NCBI GenBank assembly: GCA_009726135.1
Contig: WLIQ01000001.1
Coordinates: forward strand, 1 to 64,000
Origin: Actinomycetota bacterium
Lineage (GTDB): Bacteria > Actinomycetota > Actinomycetes > Nanopelagicales > Nanopelagicaceae
Length of the DNA stretch: 64,000 bases
Direction of reading: 5' to 3'
The notes under the pieces were generated by a model, which saw nothing but the letters and a program-made list of their open reading frames with translations, had not been told where the DNA came from and searched no databases. Below, in pieces: positions 28,078 through 37,727 of this stretch; the first letter of the stretch is position 1; each line of letters begins with the position of its first letter. The position numbers were made by a program, and so were the translations under genes.

Positions 28078-29093
28078 TTGAAAGCACCTGCTTTTCTGTT
28101 CTTTGCATACAAAGCTTTCCACTGTAAAAATTCATCGTTAGATCGGGTAAAGCGGGTATCGCCAGGGGCTACTGTGATGAAAAATAGCCAATCTCCGCTA
28201 CTTGGATTGAGGGCACCTTCGATTGCTGCGCTACCGGGATTACCAATAGGTGTAGGTGGAAGGCCATATTTTCTATATGTGTTATAGGCAGATTTGATTA
28301 AGGTTGAATCTGTACTTAAAAATATTTGGCCACGCACTTTCTTAATGTAGTGCACGGTTGAATCAAGTTGCAGCGGCATACCGATTTCAAGACGATTACG
28401 AACGACCCTTGAAACCTTAGAAAAATCTTTTGAATCCCCTTCGGCCTGAACAATCGATGCAATCACGAGCAATTGTTGCGGTGAGTACTTCCCGGAGGCA
28501 GCCAGTAAATTCTGCCCAGAAACCTCTGCCTTAAACCTGTCAATCATCTCCTGCACTGCTTCAAGGGCACTAGTGCCTTTAGCGAATGTGTACTGCGCAG
28601 GAAATAGCAGACCTTCAACATCAGAAAATCCTTTGGGAAGTTCAACATTCGAAAATGCTCTATCAACTTCGATCGCGGAAAATCCATACCTTATCAATGA
28701 GGTTTTAACTTCACTTTTCCAAGCACCCTCAAAAACCTTAATCAGATTAGGAATACGGTTAGAGTCTAACAATTGGAGTAATGCTTGCTTTGCAGAAATC
28801 TTTAAGTTAAGTAGATGGGCTCCGGGGGCTACCTGCGCAGATTTTGTATTGGCTACTGCTGCGCGAAAATAAGATAGAGCTGATTCGGTTACTCCATTTT
28901 CGAAAAGAATTTGACCGACCTGTGAACCTGTTGCACCTGATGGGATTTCGATAACAACTGTTGGGGATTGCGCGTTGATTGATGCATTTGGATAGTCAGG
29001 TGCTGCTGATACCTGAGAGCGAACTGCATAAATTGAAAATGTCAGCGCACCTATTGCGGCCAATCCGGCAGTCAGTCGAATATAGGCTTTCAT
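28074..29093 (-). CDS. mltG: Endolytic murein transglycosylase MltG (YceG-like)
   Basis: Membrane-anchored lytic transglycosylase that cuts nascent glycan strands. The 339-residue protein has one N-terminal transmembrane helix (about 7-25), a LysM-like region, and the YceG domain with catalytic Glu218 in IASIVQAEGDS. LDSTVHYI and TYRKYGLPPTPIGNPG are further family blocks. It overlaps ruvX by four bases and aroE by four bases. The ruvX-mltG-aroE order is standard in actinobacteria. Confidence 0.95.
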   Translation of the reverse strand: MKAYIRLTAGLAAIGALTFSIYAVRSQVSAAPDYPNASINAQSPTVVIEIPSGATGSQVGQILFENGVTESALSYFRAAVANTKSAQVAPGAHLLNLKISAKQALLQLLDSNRIPNLIKVFEGAWKSEVKTSLIRYGFSAIEVDRAFSNVELPKGFSDVEGLLFPAQYTFAKGTSALEAVQEMIDRFKAEVSGQNLLAASGKYSPQQLLVIASIVQAEGDSKDFSKVSRVVRNRLEIGMPLQLDSTVHYIKKVRGQIFLSTDSTLIKSAYNTYRKYGLPPTPIGNPGSAAIEGALNPSSGDWLFFITVAPGDTRFTRSNDEFLQWKALYAKNRKAGAFN

Positions 29094-29515
29094 CCGCGCT
29101 GCTTTTCGATTTCGAGAGCGAAATTTAGAATTGCCACGGCGGCGGCTTGATCGATAGATGCACGTGCATCTTTTGCCTTCACTCCAGAATCTTGCATATT
29201 TTTTGTAGCGCTCACTGTACTCAACCGCTCATCGATGAGTTCAACGGGTGCGTTCGTCAGCTGCCCCAGCATCAATGCGAACTCACTGGCCTTAACTGAA
29301 GATTGACTATCACGGCCATCCATATGTGATGGTTTGCCGACGTAAATTCGAATAGGTTCATATTCGGAGAACAGTTCCAAAATTTTTACCTTTAAATTGC
29401 CGTCATTGGAATTCAAAGTAGTAACAGGTGATGACAAAATTGCATCTGGATCACATACAGCTACACCTATTCGGACGTCACCATAATCAAATGCGATTCG
29501 GCGACCTCGTTGCAT
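29090..29515 (-). CDS. ruvX: RuvX/YqgF family putative pre-16S rRNA nuclease
   Basis: RNase H-fold protein of 141 residues, implicated in 16S rRNA 5'-end maturation and sometimes named Holliday junction resolvase-like. It begins with the catalytic Asp10 strand RRIAFDYGDVRIGVA and has LIDERLSTVSA and RASIDQAAAVAIL near the C-terminus, carrying the other acidic residues. It lies seven bases after alaS and overlaps mltG, the common alaS-ruvX-mltG arrangement. Confidence 0.95.
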   Translation of the reverse strand: MQRGRRIAFDYGDVRIGVAVCDPDAILSSPVTTLNSNDGNLKVKILELFSEYEPIRIYVGKPSHMDGRDSQSSVKASEFALMLGQLTNAPVELIDERLSTVSATKNMQDSGVKAKDARASIDQAAAVAILNFALEIEKQRG

Positions 29516-29522
29516 AACCAGA

Positions 29523-32195
29523 TTATTCGGCTAGGGCTTGAGAAATCGCAGCCAACGCATCAACAGATTTTGCTGCATCTGTGCCTCCACCTTGAGCAAA
29601 ATCATCTTTACCACCACCGCCACCACCTAAAACTGTGGATCCAATCTTTACTAACGCTCCAGCTTTGACTCCACCGGCACGGGCAGCCTCACTAACGGCG
29701 ACAACTAGCACTGGCTTGGAATCATTAACGCTGATTAGTGCAACAACGACGTTTGGCGCATGAGAGCGAAGTTCTAGTGCAATCTTGCGCAGATCATCTC
29801 CCGAGATTCCATCTCCTAAAAGTGCTGTGATAACTGTTGTGCCATTCACAACCTTTGCACTCTTAGCAATCTCGCCAACTTGAGATAGTGCCTGTGCTGA
29901 GCGCAAAACAGACAACTCCTTTTCAATCTCTTTCATTGAGTTGATAAGACCATTAATACGTTCAGGAAGTTCTTCTACACGAGCACCTTTGAGGATCTCT
30001 GTTAGCGAGTTAAGCAAGATGTGTTCGCGCGCTAAGAATTTATAAGCATCAACACCTACAAGAGCCTCAACACGTCGAACACCCGCACCGATTGAGGACT
30101 CACTCAATAGTTTTACGACACCAAGCTGACCCGAGCGAGACACGTGTGTTCCACCGCAAAGCTCACGTGCCCAATCGCCAACGCTGACAACGCGAACTTG
30201 GTCTCCATACTTTTCACCAAAGAGTGCCATAGCACCAATTTTCTTAGCCGCCTCTTGCGACATAACCTCTGCACTGATTTCCAAATTATCAAGTAGCAAA
30301 GTATTAACGCGGAATTCAACATCATTGAGAACTGATGCTGGAACTGCACCCGTTGCCGGAAAATCAAAGCGGAAGCGCCCAGGTGAATTCTCAGAACCGG
30401 CTTGCGTTGCAGTTTCGCCTAGAAGTTCGCGAAAGGCTTTATGAACCATGTGTGTAGCAGTGTGTGCACGTGAAATCGCATGTCGACGCTCAATGTCGAT
30501 AGATGCCTGGGCCTGTGAACCGTTTTCTACCGAACCACTGAGTACTCGACCTCGGTGAACAAACACACCTGGAACGGGAGTTTGTACGTCATCGATTTCA
30601 ACAACTGCGCCGTTAGACAATGTAATTGTTCCACCATCGGCTAGCTGCCCACCACCTTCTGCATAGAACGGTGTGCGATCCAAAACTATTTCGACATCTT
30701 CATCGGCCCCGGCGGACCCAACGAGCAGGCCATCGACCAATATCGCATTAATCTTTGATTCACTTGTTACATGGGTGTAACCAATGAACTCGGATTTTCC
30801 ACTCTTATCAACGAGTGCGCGATATACCGAAAGATCGGTGTGCCCACTCTTTTTAGCTTTCGAATCAGCTTTAGCTCGATCCTTTTGCTCTTTCATTAAT
30901 CGACGAAAACCATCTTCATCAACTTCAAGACCTTCTTCGCGCGCCATTTCTAGCGTCAAATCAAATGGAAAACCGTAAGTGTCGTGAAGTTTGAAAGCGT
31001 CTTCGCCCGGTAAAACTGCGCTTTTGCTCTTCTTGATTGCCGCACTAGCTACATCAAAGATCTGTGTTCCACTTTTTAGTGTTTGCAAGAAACTCTCTTC
31101 TTCAGAAACACTAACTGACAAAATACGTTTTGTATCAGTAACTAACTCTGGGTACTGCGGACCCATTGCACCAATAGCTGCCACGGTGAGCTCGGACATG
31201 ATTGGATCCATTGATCCAAGTAAACGCATATTTCGAATCGTGCGGCGCATCATGCGTCGTAGAACATAACCACGACCTTCATTTCCCGGCGTTACCCCAT
31301 CGCCGATGAGCATCGCCGATGTTCGAGCGTGATCTGCAATGATGCGCAGAGAAATATCTGACTTCGCGGATGAACCGTACTTAACTCCAGTTAACTGTGA
31401 TGCTTTCGAGAGAATTTGCATCGTTGTATCAATCTCGTAAATATTCTCAACGCCTTGCAATAGCGCGGCCATACGCTCGAGCCCTAAACCTGTGTCGATA
31501 CTTTTTGCTGGAAGCTCGCCAAGGATTGGATAATCATTTTTACCCGATCCCACGCCTCTTTCATTTTGCATGAAAACCAAATTCCAGACTTCCATATAAC
31601 GGTTTTCATCGGCAATTGGACCGCCTTCAGAACCAAAGGCTGGACCACGGTCGTAATAAATCTCAGAGCACGGGCCGCAAGGACCAGGAACTCCCATTGA
31701 CCAAAAGTTATCTTCCATGTCGCGGCGCTGAATGCGCTCTTTAGGAACACCCATTTTATTGTGCCAAATGTCAGCGGCTTCGTCATCATCGAGATAAACA
31801 GTTACCCATAAGCGATCTTCAGGGAACCCATATCCGCCATCATCAATAGGACGCGTCAGAAGTTCCCAAGCAAGTGCGATGGCACCCTCTTTGAAATAAT
31901 CGCCAAAAGAAAAGTTACCGCACATCTGAAAAAACGAAGCGTGGCGTGTTGTCTTACCTACCTCATCAATATCTAATGTTCGTACACATTTTTGAACTGA
32001 TGTCGCTCGCTTGTAAGGAGGAGTAATTTCACCAAGAAAATAAGGTTTGAAAGGCACCATACCTGCGTTCACAAGCAGCAGGTTGGGATCATCAGCGATT
32101 AACGATGATGATGGAACGACTGTATGCGTTAACCCTTGACGGTTATCTGATTCAAAAAAACGCAGCCAGCGTGAACGGATCTCGGCGGATTCCAC
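29523..32195 (-). CDS. alaS: Alanyl-tRNA synthetase
   Basis: Charges tRNA-Ala and edits mischarged serine and glycine. The 890-residue protein is full length: class II catalytic domain with [18 protein letters not shown], tRNA-recognition region, editing domain with [16 protein letters not shown] and the zinc-binding ELCGGTHV, and a glycine-rich C-Ala domain with [17 protein letters not shown]. It starts with GTG at 32195, nine bases after the DUF948 gene. Confidence 0.98.
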   Translation of the reverse strand: MESAEIRSRWLRFFESDNRQGLTHTVVPSSSLIADDPNLLLVNAGMVPFKPYFLGEITPPYKRATSVQKCVRTLDIDEVGKTTRHASFFQMCGNFSFGDYFKEGAIALAWELLTRPIDDGGYGFPEDRLWVTVYLDDDEAADIWHNKMGVPKERIQRRDMEDNFWSMGVPGPCGPCSEIYYDRGPAFGSEGGPIADENRYMEVWNLVFMQNERGVGSGKNDYPILGELPAKSIDTGLGLERMAALLQGVENIYEIDTTMQILSKASQLTGVKYGSSAKSDISLRIIADHARTSAMLIGDGVTPGNEGRGYVLRRMMRRTIRNMRLLGSMDPIMSELTVAAIGAMGPQYPELVTDTKRILSVSVSEEESFLQTLKSGTQIFDVASAAIKKSKSAVLPGEDAFKLHDTYGFPFDLTLEMAREEGLEVDEDGFRRLMKEQKDRAKADSKAKKSGHTDLSVYRALVDKSGKSEFIGYTHVTSESKINAILVDGLLVGSAGADEDVEIVLDRTPFYAEGGGQLADGGTITLSNGAVVEIDDVQTPVPGVFVHRGRVLSGSVENGSQAQASIDIERRHAISRAHTATHMVHKAFRELLGETATQAGSENSPGRFRFDFPATGAVPASVLNDVEFRVNTLLLDNLEISAEVMSQEAAKKIGAMALFGEKYGDQVRVVSVGDWARELCGGTHVSRSGQLGVVKLLSESSIGAGVRRVEALVGVDAYKFLAREHILLNSLTEILKGARVEELPERINGLINSMKEIEKELSVLRSAQALSQVGEIAKSAKVVNGTTVITALLGDGISGDDLRKIALELRSHAPNVVVALISVNDSKPVLVVAVSEAARAGGVKAGALVKIGSTVLGGGGGGKDDFAQGGGTDAAKSVDALAAISQALAE

Positions 32196-32204
32196 TTGTG
32201 AGGA

Positions 32205-32564
32205 TCACTCAGCCTTCTTCTTAGATCGAGATTTCTTCATCGATGCTGCAGAAAGCAAAGCTCCAGCTACTTTAACCGCTGAGCCATTTTTGCTGATGAA
32301 AGATGTAGTGACTTCATTAACCTTATCTGAGAGATCTTCTGCATTTTTGGTGATGCGGTTAATGCTCTTAAGCGGTCCGTTAATAAGAGTTACGGTTGTA
32401 TTGACCTCATCAATAAGAGGTGCGGCCTCATCCGTTAAAACCTTGAGTGAGGCCTTCGCTTCATCTATTAAACGACCAACTCGAATAATTACGTAGGCAA
32501 CTGCCAGCGCGATAATCATTAACGCGCAGCTCGCGACTATCGTTGCAACTCCACCTGGACCCAT
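32205..32564 (-). CDS. DUF948 membrane-anchored protein
   Basis: Protein of unknown function, 119 residues. One N-terminal transmembrane helix (about 7-28) is followed by an amphipathic, coiled-coil-like region (LIDEAKASLKVLTDEAAPLI onward) and a lysine/serine-rich C-terminal tail. The pattern matches DUF948. It lies between aspS and alaS, where actinobacteria often have this family, and is probably cotranscribed with both. No enzymatic motif is visible; a structural role near the membrane is only a guess. Confidence 0.8.
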   Translation of the reverse strand: MGPGGVATIVASCALMIIALAVAYVIIRVGRLIDEAKASLKVLTDEAAPLIDEVNTTVTLINGPLKSINRITKNAEDLSDKVNEVTTSFISKNGSAVKVAGALLSAASMKKSRSKKKAE

Positions 32565-32568
32565 GTTG

Positions 32569-34320
32569 TTAGCCTACCTGAGGAGCTTGTTTAGGCGCGC
32601 CATCGATACCGCTCTCCTTGCGTTGCGCCAGGGTAATTGGTGTTGGAGCACCAGTGAGTGGGTCCCCACCGCTAGCTGTTTTAGGGAAAGCAATGACTTC
32701 ACGAATTGAATCTGAACCAGTTAGCAATGCGCATACGCGATCTAGGCCAAGTGCGATTCCGCCATGTGGAGGCGGACCATAGTTAAATGCCTCAAGTAAG
32801 AAACCAAACTTACTTTGCGCTTCCTCATCACTTAATCCAATAACGTTAAAGACATCTTTTTGAATTTGGCGATCGTGGATACGGATGGAACCGCCGCCAA
32901 GTTCAGTTCCGTTGAGCACTATGTCGTATGCATAGGCAAGTGCCGATGCTGGATCTTGTGCAAAAGTTTTCGCAAACTCTGGTTTTGGACCAGTGAACGG
33001 ATGGTGAACCGCTGTCCATCCACCATTATCAGTTGGTTCAAACATAGGTGCGTCCACAACCCATAAGAACTCCCACTTATCGGCTGGAATTAAGTTACAA
33101 CGCTTACCAATTTCTAATCTGACTGCACCCAACAAATTTAGTGATGCGGTGCGCTCACCAGCTGCAAAGAAAATAGCGTCTCCGGGTTTTGCCCCAGCTG
33201 CTGCAGTAATGCCAGCAGCTTCTGACTCTGAAAGATTCTTAGCAACTGGCCCACCCAAAGTTCCATCTTCATTAACCAAAATATATGCAAGGCCTTTAGC
33301 CCCGCGCGCTTTAGCCCAATCTTGCCATGCATCTAGTTCACGGCGAGGTGAAGATGCTCCACCTGGCATAACAACGCTTCCAACATACGGAGCTTGGAAA
33401 ACTCGGAAAGTAGTTTCTGCAAAATATGAAGTCTGTTCCGTTAATTCGTGAGCAAAGCGCAGATCTGGTTTATCAGATCCGTAACGAGACATTGCATCGG
33501 CGTAGGTCATACGTTGAAGTGGAAGTGGAATTGTGTAACCAACGGCTTCCTTCCATACACGTGCAACTATTTTCTCGGCAACTGCCAAAATATCCTCTTG
33601 GTCGATAAATGACATTTCAATATCGAGTTGGGTGAACTCAGGCTGACGATCAGCACGAAAATCTTCATCGCGGAAGCAGCGCGCAATTTGGTAATACTTT
33701 TCCATGCCAGCCACCATCAACAACTGCTTAAACAGTTGTGGCGACTGAGGAAGTGCATACCAGCTTCCGGGTTGCAATCGAACAGGTACTAGAAAGTCAC
33801 GTGCACCTTCAGGTGTTGATCGAGTCAGATACGGAGTCTCAATCTCTAAAAATGCTTCGTCCTCCATAACTCGGCGAATTACCGACGTTACTTTTGATCG
33901 CAGGCGCAGGTTAGCTGCCGGCTTTTCGCGACGAAGATCTAAATATCGATACTTGAGGCGTACTTCTTCACTTATGTCTGCATCATTTCCAGAATCAACT
34001 GGGAAAGGTAGTGCAGCCGATTCGCTAAGGACAACAACCGTGTCCCCCATGATTTCAATTTCTCCGGTTGGAAGATTCGGATTTTCATTTCCAGAAGGGC
34101 GGGCTAACACTTCACCCGTAATCATCAAACACCATTCAGCACGAAGTGATCCTGCAATTTTCTCGTCACGGATTACAACCTGGACCGAGCCTGATGCATC
34201 GCGCAGATCGATAAATGCAACTCCGCCATGGTCGCGACGTCTAGAAACCCAACCTGCCAACGTGACCGTCGTGCCGGCATGAGATTTGCGCAATGAGCCT
34301 GCGTCGTGAGTTCTTAACAT
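32569..34320 (-). CDS. aspS: Aspartyl-tRNA synthetase, probably non-discriminating
   Basis: Charges tRNA-Asp and perhaps tRNA-Asn. The 583-residue bacterial-type enzyme has an OB anticodon-binding domain, class II core ([20 protein letters not shown]) and an inserted GAD domain, ending with the motif 3 region [10 protein letters not shown]. Position 31 is His in RRDHGG; His at this site is associated with relaxed enzymes that also make Asp-tRNA-Asn for GatCAB amidation. Whether asnS is absent from the genome cannot be seen here. Confidence 0.95.
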   Translation of the reverse strand: MLRTHDAGSLRKSHAGTTVTLAGWVSRRRDHGGVAFIDLRDASGSVQVVIRDEKIAGSLRAEWCLMITGEVLARPSGNENPNLPTGEIEIMGDTVVVLSESAALPFPVDSGNDADISEEVRLKYRYLDLRREKPAANLRLRSKVTSVIRRVMEDEAFLEIETPYLTRSTPEGARDFLVPVRLQPGSWYALPQSPQLFKQLLMVAGMEKYYQIARCFRDEDFRADRQPEFTQLDIEMSFIDQEDILAVAEKIVARVWKEAVGYTIPLPLQRMTYADAMSRYGSDKPDLRFAHELTEQTSYFAETTFRVFQAPYVGSVVMPGGASSPRRELDAWQDWAKARGAKGLAYILVNEDGTLGGPVAKNLSESEAAGITAAAGAKPGDAIFFAAGERTASLNLLGAVRLEIGKRCNLIPADKWEFLWVVDAPMFEPTDNGGWTAVHHPFTGPKPEFAKTFAQDPASALAYAYDIVLNGTELGGGSIRIHDRQIQKDVFNVIGLSDEEAQSKFGFLLEAFNYGPPPHGGIALGLDRVCALLTGSDSIREVIAFPKTASGGDPLTGAPTPITLAQRKESGIDGAPKQAPQVG

Positions 34321-34343
34321 GGTTGCGTTTTACATCCCTATAA

Positions 34344-35594
34344 TTAAAGTGCGCTGATTAATGATGCAATCTTAACCGATGAAGTCTCACCAGTTTTCAT
34401 CTCTTTTAGCTCCACAGTTGCGCTAGAAATCTCAGAATCACCTAGAACTATGACGTAGCGTGCACCGCTCTTATCAGCACCTTTCATGGCTCCTTTGAGT
34501 GCCCGGTCGCCAAAAGCAACTTCGACGCTTTTTCCAGAAGATCTTAGATCGCTGGCAATCTTCATCGCCATCTCTTTAGCGGCATCACCTAATGGAATGA
34601 TGAATAAATCCGAGACAAAGGAGTTTTCGTTGATAACCCCTTCTGCTTCAGCAGCTAGTAAAGCTCTATCAACACCTAAGCCAAAACCGATTCCTGATAG
34701 CTCTTGGCCACCAAGCTGCGCCATGAGACCGTCATAACGGCCTCCCCCACCAATTCCTGATTGCGCTCCTAGAAGTTCGTGCACAAACTCAAAAGTTGTT
34801 CCGGTGTAGTAATCCAAACCACGAACCATACGTGGATTGAGAGTGTAAGAAATTCCGAGGGCCTCTAAATATTTTTTGACTTGCTCAAAGTGAGATTTTG
34901 AGGGATCGCTGAGGTAATCAACGAGTAAAGGTGCATTAGCCATAGCTTCTTTTACTTCAGGGCGCTTGTCATCAAAGAGGCGCAAAGGATTTAGAGCAGC
35001 TCTTGAACTGGTTGCCTCATCCAGATTCATTCCGGCAATAAATTGGACTAAGTCGATACGGTGGGCTGCGCGCGATTGGGCATCACCCAGACTCGTAATT
35101 TCCAAACGATACTTACTTAAGCCAATAGCTTTGAATCCTGCATCTGCAATAGCAATAACTTCGGCGTCTATTGCCGGATCATCCAAACCAATTGCTTCAA
35201 TACCAACTTGGTAAAATTGACGATAACGGCCAGCTTGTGGACGCTCTGCTCGAAAGAATTGCCCGGAGTACCAAAGTTTTGCCGGAAGTTGACCACGATC
35301 TAAACCATGTTCAATAACTGCGCGCATCACACCTGCAGTTCCTTCGGGGCGTAAAGTGATTGAGCGATCTCCACGATCTTGAAATGTATACATTTCTTTG
35401 GAAACTACATCAGTCGATTCGCCAACTCCGCGAGTGAATAGCTCAGTATCTTCAAAGACTGGAAGCTCTATGAGTTGATAGCCTGCCAGACGGGCTGGAG
35501 TAATCAGAGACTCCCTGACGAATTCAAACGCTGCAGAGCGTGGTGGAACATATTCACTTACGCCTTTTGGTGCTTGGATCTTTTGTGCGGCCAT
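34344..35594 (-). CDS. hisS: Histidyl-tRNA synthetase
   Basis: Charges tRNA-His. The 416-residue class II enzyme has motif 2 [36 protein letters not shown], the His-specific signature [13 protein letters not shown] and motif 3 [13 protein letters not shown], plus a C-terminal anticodon-binding domain. Its start shares one base with the stop of the upstream hydrolase gene, and aspS follows after 23 bases, the usual hisS-aspS pairing. Confidence 0.97.
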   Translation of the reverse strand: MAAQKIQAPKGVSEYVPPRSAAFEFVRESLITPARLAGYQLIELPVFEDTELFTRGVGESTDVVSKEMYTFQDRGDRSITLRPEGTAGVMRAVIEHGLDRGQLPAKLWYSGQFFRAERPQAGRYRQFYQVGIEAIGLDDPAIDAEVIAIADAGFKAIGLSKYRLEITSLGDAQSRAAHRIDLVQFIAGMNLDEATSSRAALNPLRLFDDKRPEVKEAMANAPLLVDYLSDPSKSHFEQVKKYLEALGISYTLNPRMVRGLDYYTGTTFEFVHELLGAQSGIGGGGRYDGLMAQLGGQELSGIGFGLGVDRALLAAEAEGVINENSFVSDLFIIPLGDAAKEMAMKIASDLRSSGKSVEVAFGDRALKGAMKGADKSGARYVIVLGDSEISSATVELKEMKTGETSSVKIASLISAL

Positions 35595-36256
35595 TAGTAA
35601 CGACCTTTCAACGCAGTTAAATATGGATTGTTCTTTTTCTCTGCCGCCATAGTGGTCTCAGCGTAATGACCAGGCAAAACCCTTAGGTGATCTGGCAAAG
35701 GCATAATTTTTTTGCGCAAAGTTGTCTCCATCGCTTCAGCTGATCCACCTGGCAAATCAGTGCGACCTATGGAACCAGCAAAGAGAACATCGCCGCTGAC
35801 TAATATTTCATCCTCAATCACAAAGACTAAGGAACCAGCAGTATGTCCGGGTGCGTGGATAGCTTTAAATTTCATACCCACAAGCTCGACAACTTCCTCA
35901 TTACGCAATTCTCTAACATCTACTGGTTCGACAAAGTCCATACTCGATAATGTCGCTATAAATTCTGGCCCATGAATGCGTTCAGGGTGCGCCAATGCAA
36001 CTCGGTCCAAAGAATGAATATAGGCAGGAATCGAATACCCATCTGCAATCGGTTGAATTGAAAAGGTGTGATCGAGATGACCATGCGTAGCAATGACGGC
36101 AACAGGCTTGAGTGAATGCTTCTTGAGAATTTCATCCAACTGCTGTGAAACATCAGGCATGCCAGGATCAATAACTACGCATTCACTGCCCGCCTTTGGG
36201 GCAATAACCCAGCAGTTAGTGGCATACATAGGAGCGGCGAATGAGTCGATAAGCAT
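35594..36256 (-). CDS. Metallo-beta-lactamase-fold hydrolase (glyoxalase II-like)
   Basis: Predicted cytosolic zinc hydrolase of 220 residues. The metal-binding motif is THGHLDH with His58, His60, Asp62 and His63; further ligands lie in [24 protein letters not shown] and the C-terminal PGHYAETTM. It is most like the hydroxyacylglutathione-hydrolase-like proteins next to hisS and relA in actinobacteria, whose substrate is not established. It starts with ATG at 36256 and has a GGGG-type ribosome-binding site; it is the first gene of a minus-strand unit. Confidence 0.85.
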   Translation of the reverse strand: MLIDSFAAPMYATNCWVIAPKAGSECVVIDPGMPDVSQQLDEILKKHSLKPVAVIATHGHLDHTFSIQPIADGYSIPAYIHSLDRVALAHPERIHGPEFIATLSSMDFVEPVDVRELRNEEVVELVGMKFKAIHAPGHTAGSLVFVIEDEILVSGDVLFAGSIGRTDLPGGSAEAMETTLRKKIMPLPDHLRVLPGHYAETTMAAEKKNNPYLTALKGRY

Positions 36257-36390
36257 GGAGTTGACCCCTTCGCCTACGCTTAAAATTGGAGCGATTGACG
36301 CTCACACACCTAGACAGGGTACCTTTTACCTCCGCACGATTCACGCTCATCCAAGGTGCGCCTTAGGTGAGCACGCACACTGATAGCGAC

Positions 36391-36405
36391 GTTCCATAGT
36401 GGAAC
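36391..36405. repeat. Inverted repeat upstream of the DUF349 gene
   Basis: GTTCCA and TGGAAC flank TAG, a perfect 6-3-6 inverted repeat 24 bases before the ATG at 36429. It lies in the 172-base divergent region between the hydrolase and DUF349 genes. It could be an operator or a short mRNA hairpin; it does not match the GAAC-N4-GTTC SOS box. Nothing else clear is seen in this gap. Confidence 0.4.
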
Positions 36406-36428
36406 AACGCGCTGAAAGGGACTACACC

Positions 36429-37727
36429 ATGAGCGAATTCAATCCAACACCACAAGCAAGTGCAGCATCGGCGTTAATCGGAGACCCTTCAGCCTTTGGC
36501 CGAGTCGGTGAGGATGGAACGGTTTTTGTTCGCACATCCTCTGGTGAAAAAGCAGTTGGTTCATATCCTGGTAAAACCGCAGAAGAGGCGTTGGCATATT
36601 TCGTTCGCAAATTTGAACTCCTTGCAGCTGAAGTTGCACTCCTCGCCGCTCGAATTAAAAGTGGCGCGCTAGTTCCATCAGATGCCTATGCCGCCGTGAA
36701 GAAACTGCGCGATCAAGTTAAAGAACTAAATGGTGTTGGCGATCTCGATGCACTCTCAGCATCTGTTGAACAGATTGAGCCTCTTATTGAAGGTCACCGT
36801 GAAGCATATGAGGCTAAGAAAGCTGCAGAAACTGCGGCAAAGGCGGCTCGGCGTGAACAGATTCTTGTTGAAAAGGAAAAAATTGTTGCAGAGGCCGAGA
36901 CTCTTGCACTCTCCGAAAGTTGGAAAACTACTGGCGATCGCTTGAAAGTTCTTCTTGGTGAATGGAAATCTGCACCCCGTCTAGACAAGAAAGCCGATGC
37001 TGATCTATGGAAACGTTTTTCTTCTTCACGCAATAAATTTGATAAGCGTCGCCGTACACATTTCGCAGCTCTCGAATCGGTTCAAAAAACGGTAGTTGAT
37101 GCGAAAAAGGGGATCATTGAAGAGGCTGAAAAACTAGCAACATCAACTGAATGGGTTCCTACAGCTAAGCGCTACAAAGCTCTAATGGATTCTTGGAAAG
37201 CGGCTGGACGCGGTAAGCCAAGTGATGATGCAAAAATGTGGGCCAGATTCAAAGCAGCCCAAGATAAGTTTTTCACTGCCAAGAACGCTGATCTTGAAAA
37301 GCGCGATACAACGATGGCTACTAATCTAATTAAGCGAGAAGAGTTAGTTGTGCTCCTTGAAGGACTTCTACCCATTACTGACTTAGGTGAAGCTAAAAAA
37401 GCGTTGCGTGATCACCTCAATGCTTGGAGCAAGATTGGTATGACTCATCGCGAAAAGCGAGCTTCGCTCGATGCGCGCGTACAAGCCGTTGAAAACGTTT
37501 TTAAAGAAGCCGAAGCAGAAACTGTTCGCAAGACTGATCCAGCTGCCAAAGCTCGTGCGCAAGAGGTTGTTAAGCAGCTAACAGATTCGATCGAAAGCTA
37601 CGAAAAGATCGCTGCTAAATCTCAAGCTGCAGGTAACGCCAAGAAAGCAACGGAAGCATCTGAATCTGCAGCTGCGCGACGAGTGTGGTTAGAAGAGGCA
37701 ATGAAGGGCCTAGCTGAGTTCAGCTAG
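36429..37727 (+). CDS. DUF349 coiled-coil protein
   Basis: Protein of unknown function, 432 residues, highly charged and helical. At least three DUF349 repeats are visible, each with a W-x3-G/S-R-x4-W-K-like spacing (for example near ESWKTTGDRLKVLLGEWKSA and EWVPTAKRYKALMDSWKAAG). Long coiled coil follows. The family sits next to relA in Streptomyces and related genera. I use ATG 36429, which has AAAGG upstream, rather than a codon 30 bases earlier. Its stop shares CTAG with convergent relA. Confidence 0.85.
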   Translation: MSEFNPTPQASAASALIGDPSAFGRVGEDGTVFVRTSSGEKAVGSYPGKTAEEALAYFVRKFELLAAEVALLAARIKSGALVPSDAYAAVKKLRDQVKELNGVGDLDALSASVEQIEPLIEGHREAYEAKKAAETAAKAARREQILVEKEKIVAEAETLALSESWKTTGDRLKVLLGEWKSAPRLDKKADADLWKRFSSSRNKFDKRRRTHFAALESVQKTVVDAKKGIIEEAEKLATSTEWVPTAKRYKALMDSWKAAGRGKPSDDAKMWARFKAAQDKFFTAKNADLEKRDTTMATNLIKREELVVLLEGLLPITDLGEAKKALRDHLNAWSKIGMTHREKRASLDARVQAVENVFKEAEAETVRKTDPAAKARAQEVVKQLTDSIESYEKIAAKSQAAGNAKKATEASESAAARRVWLEEAMKGLAEFS

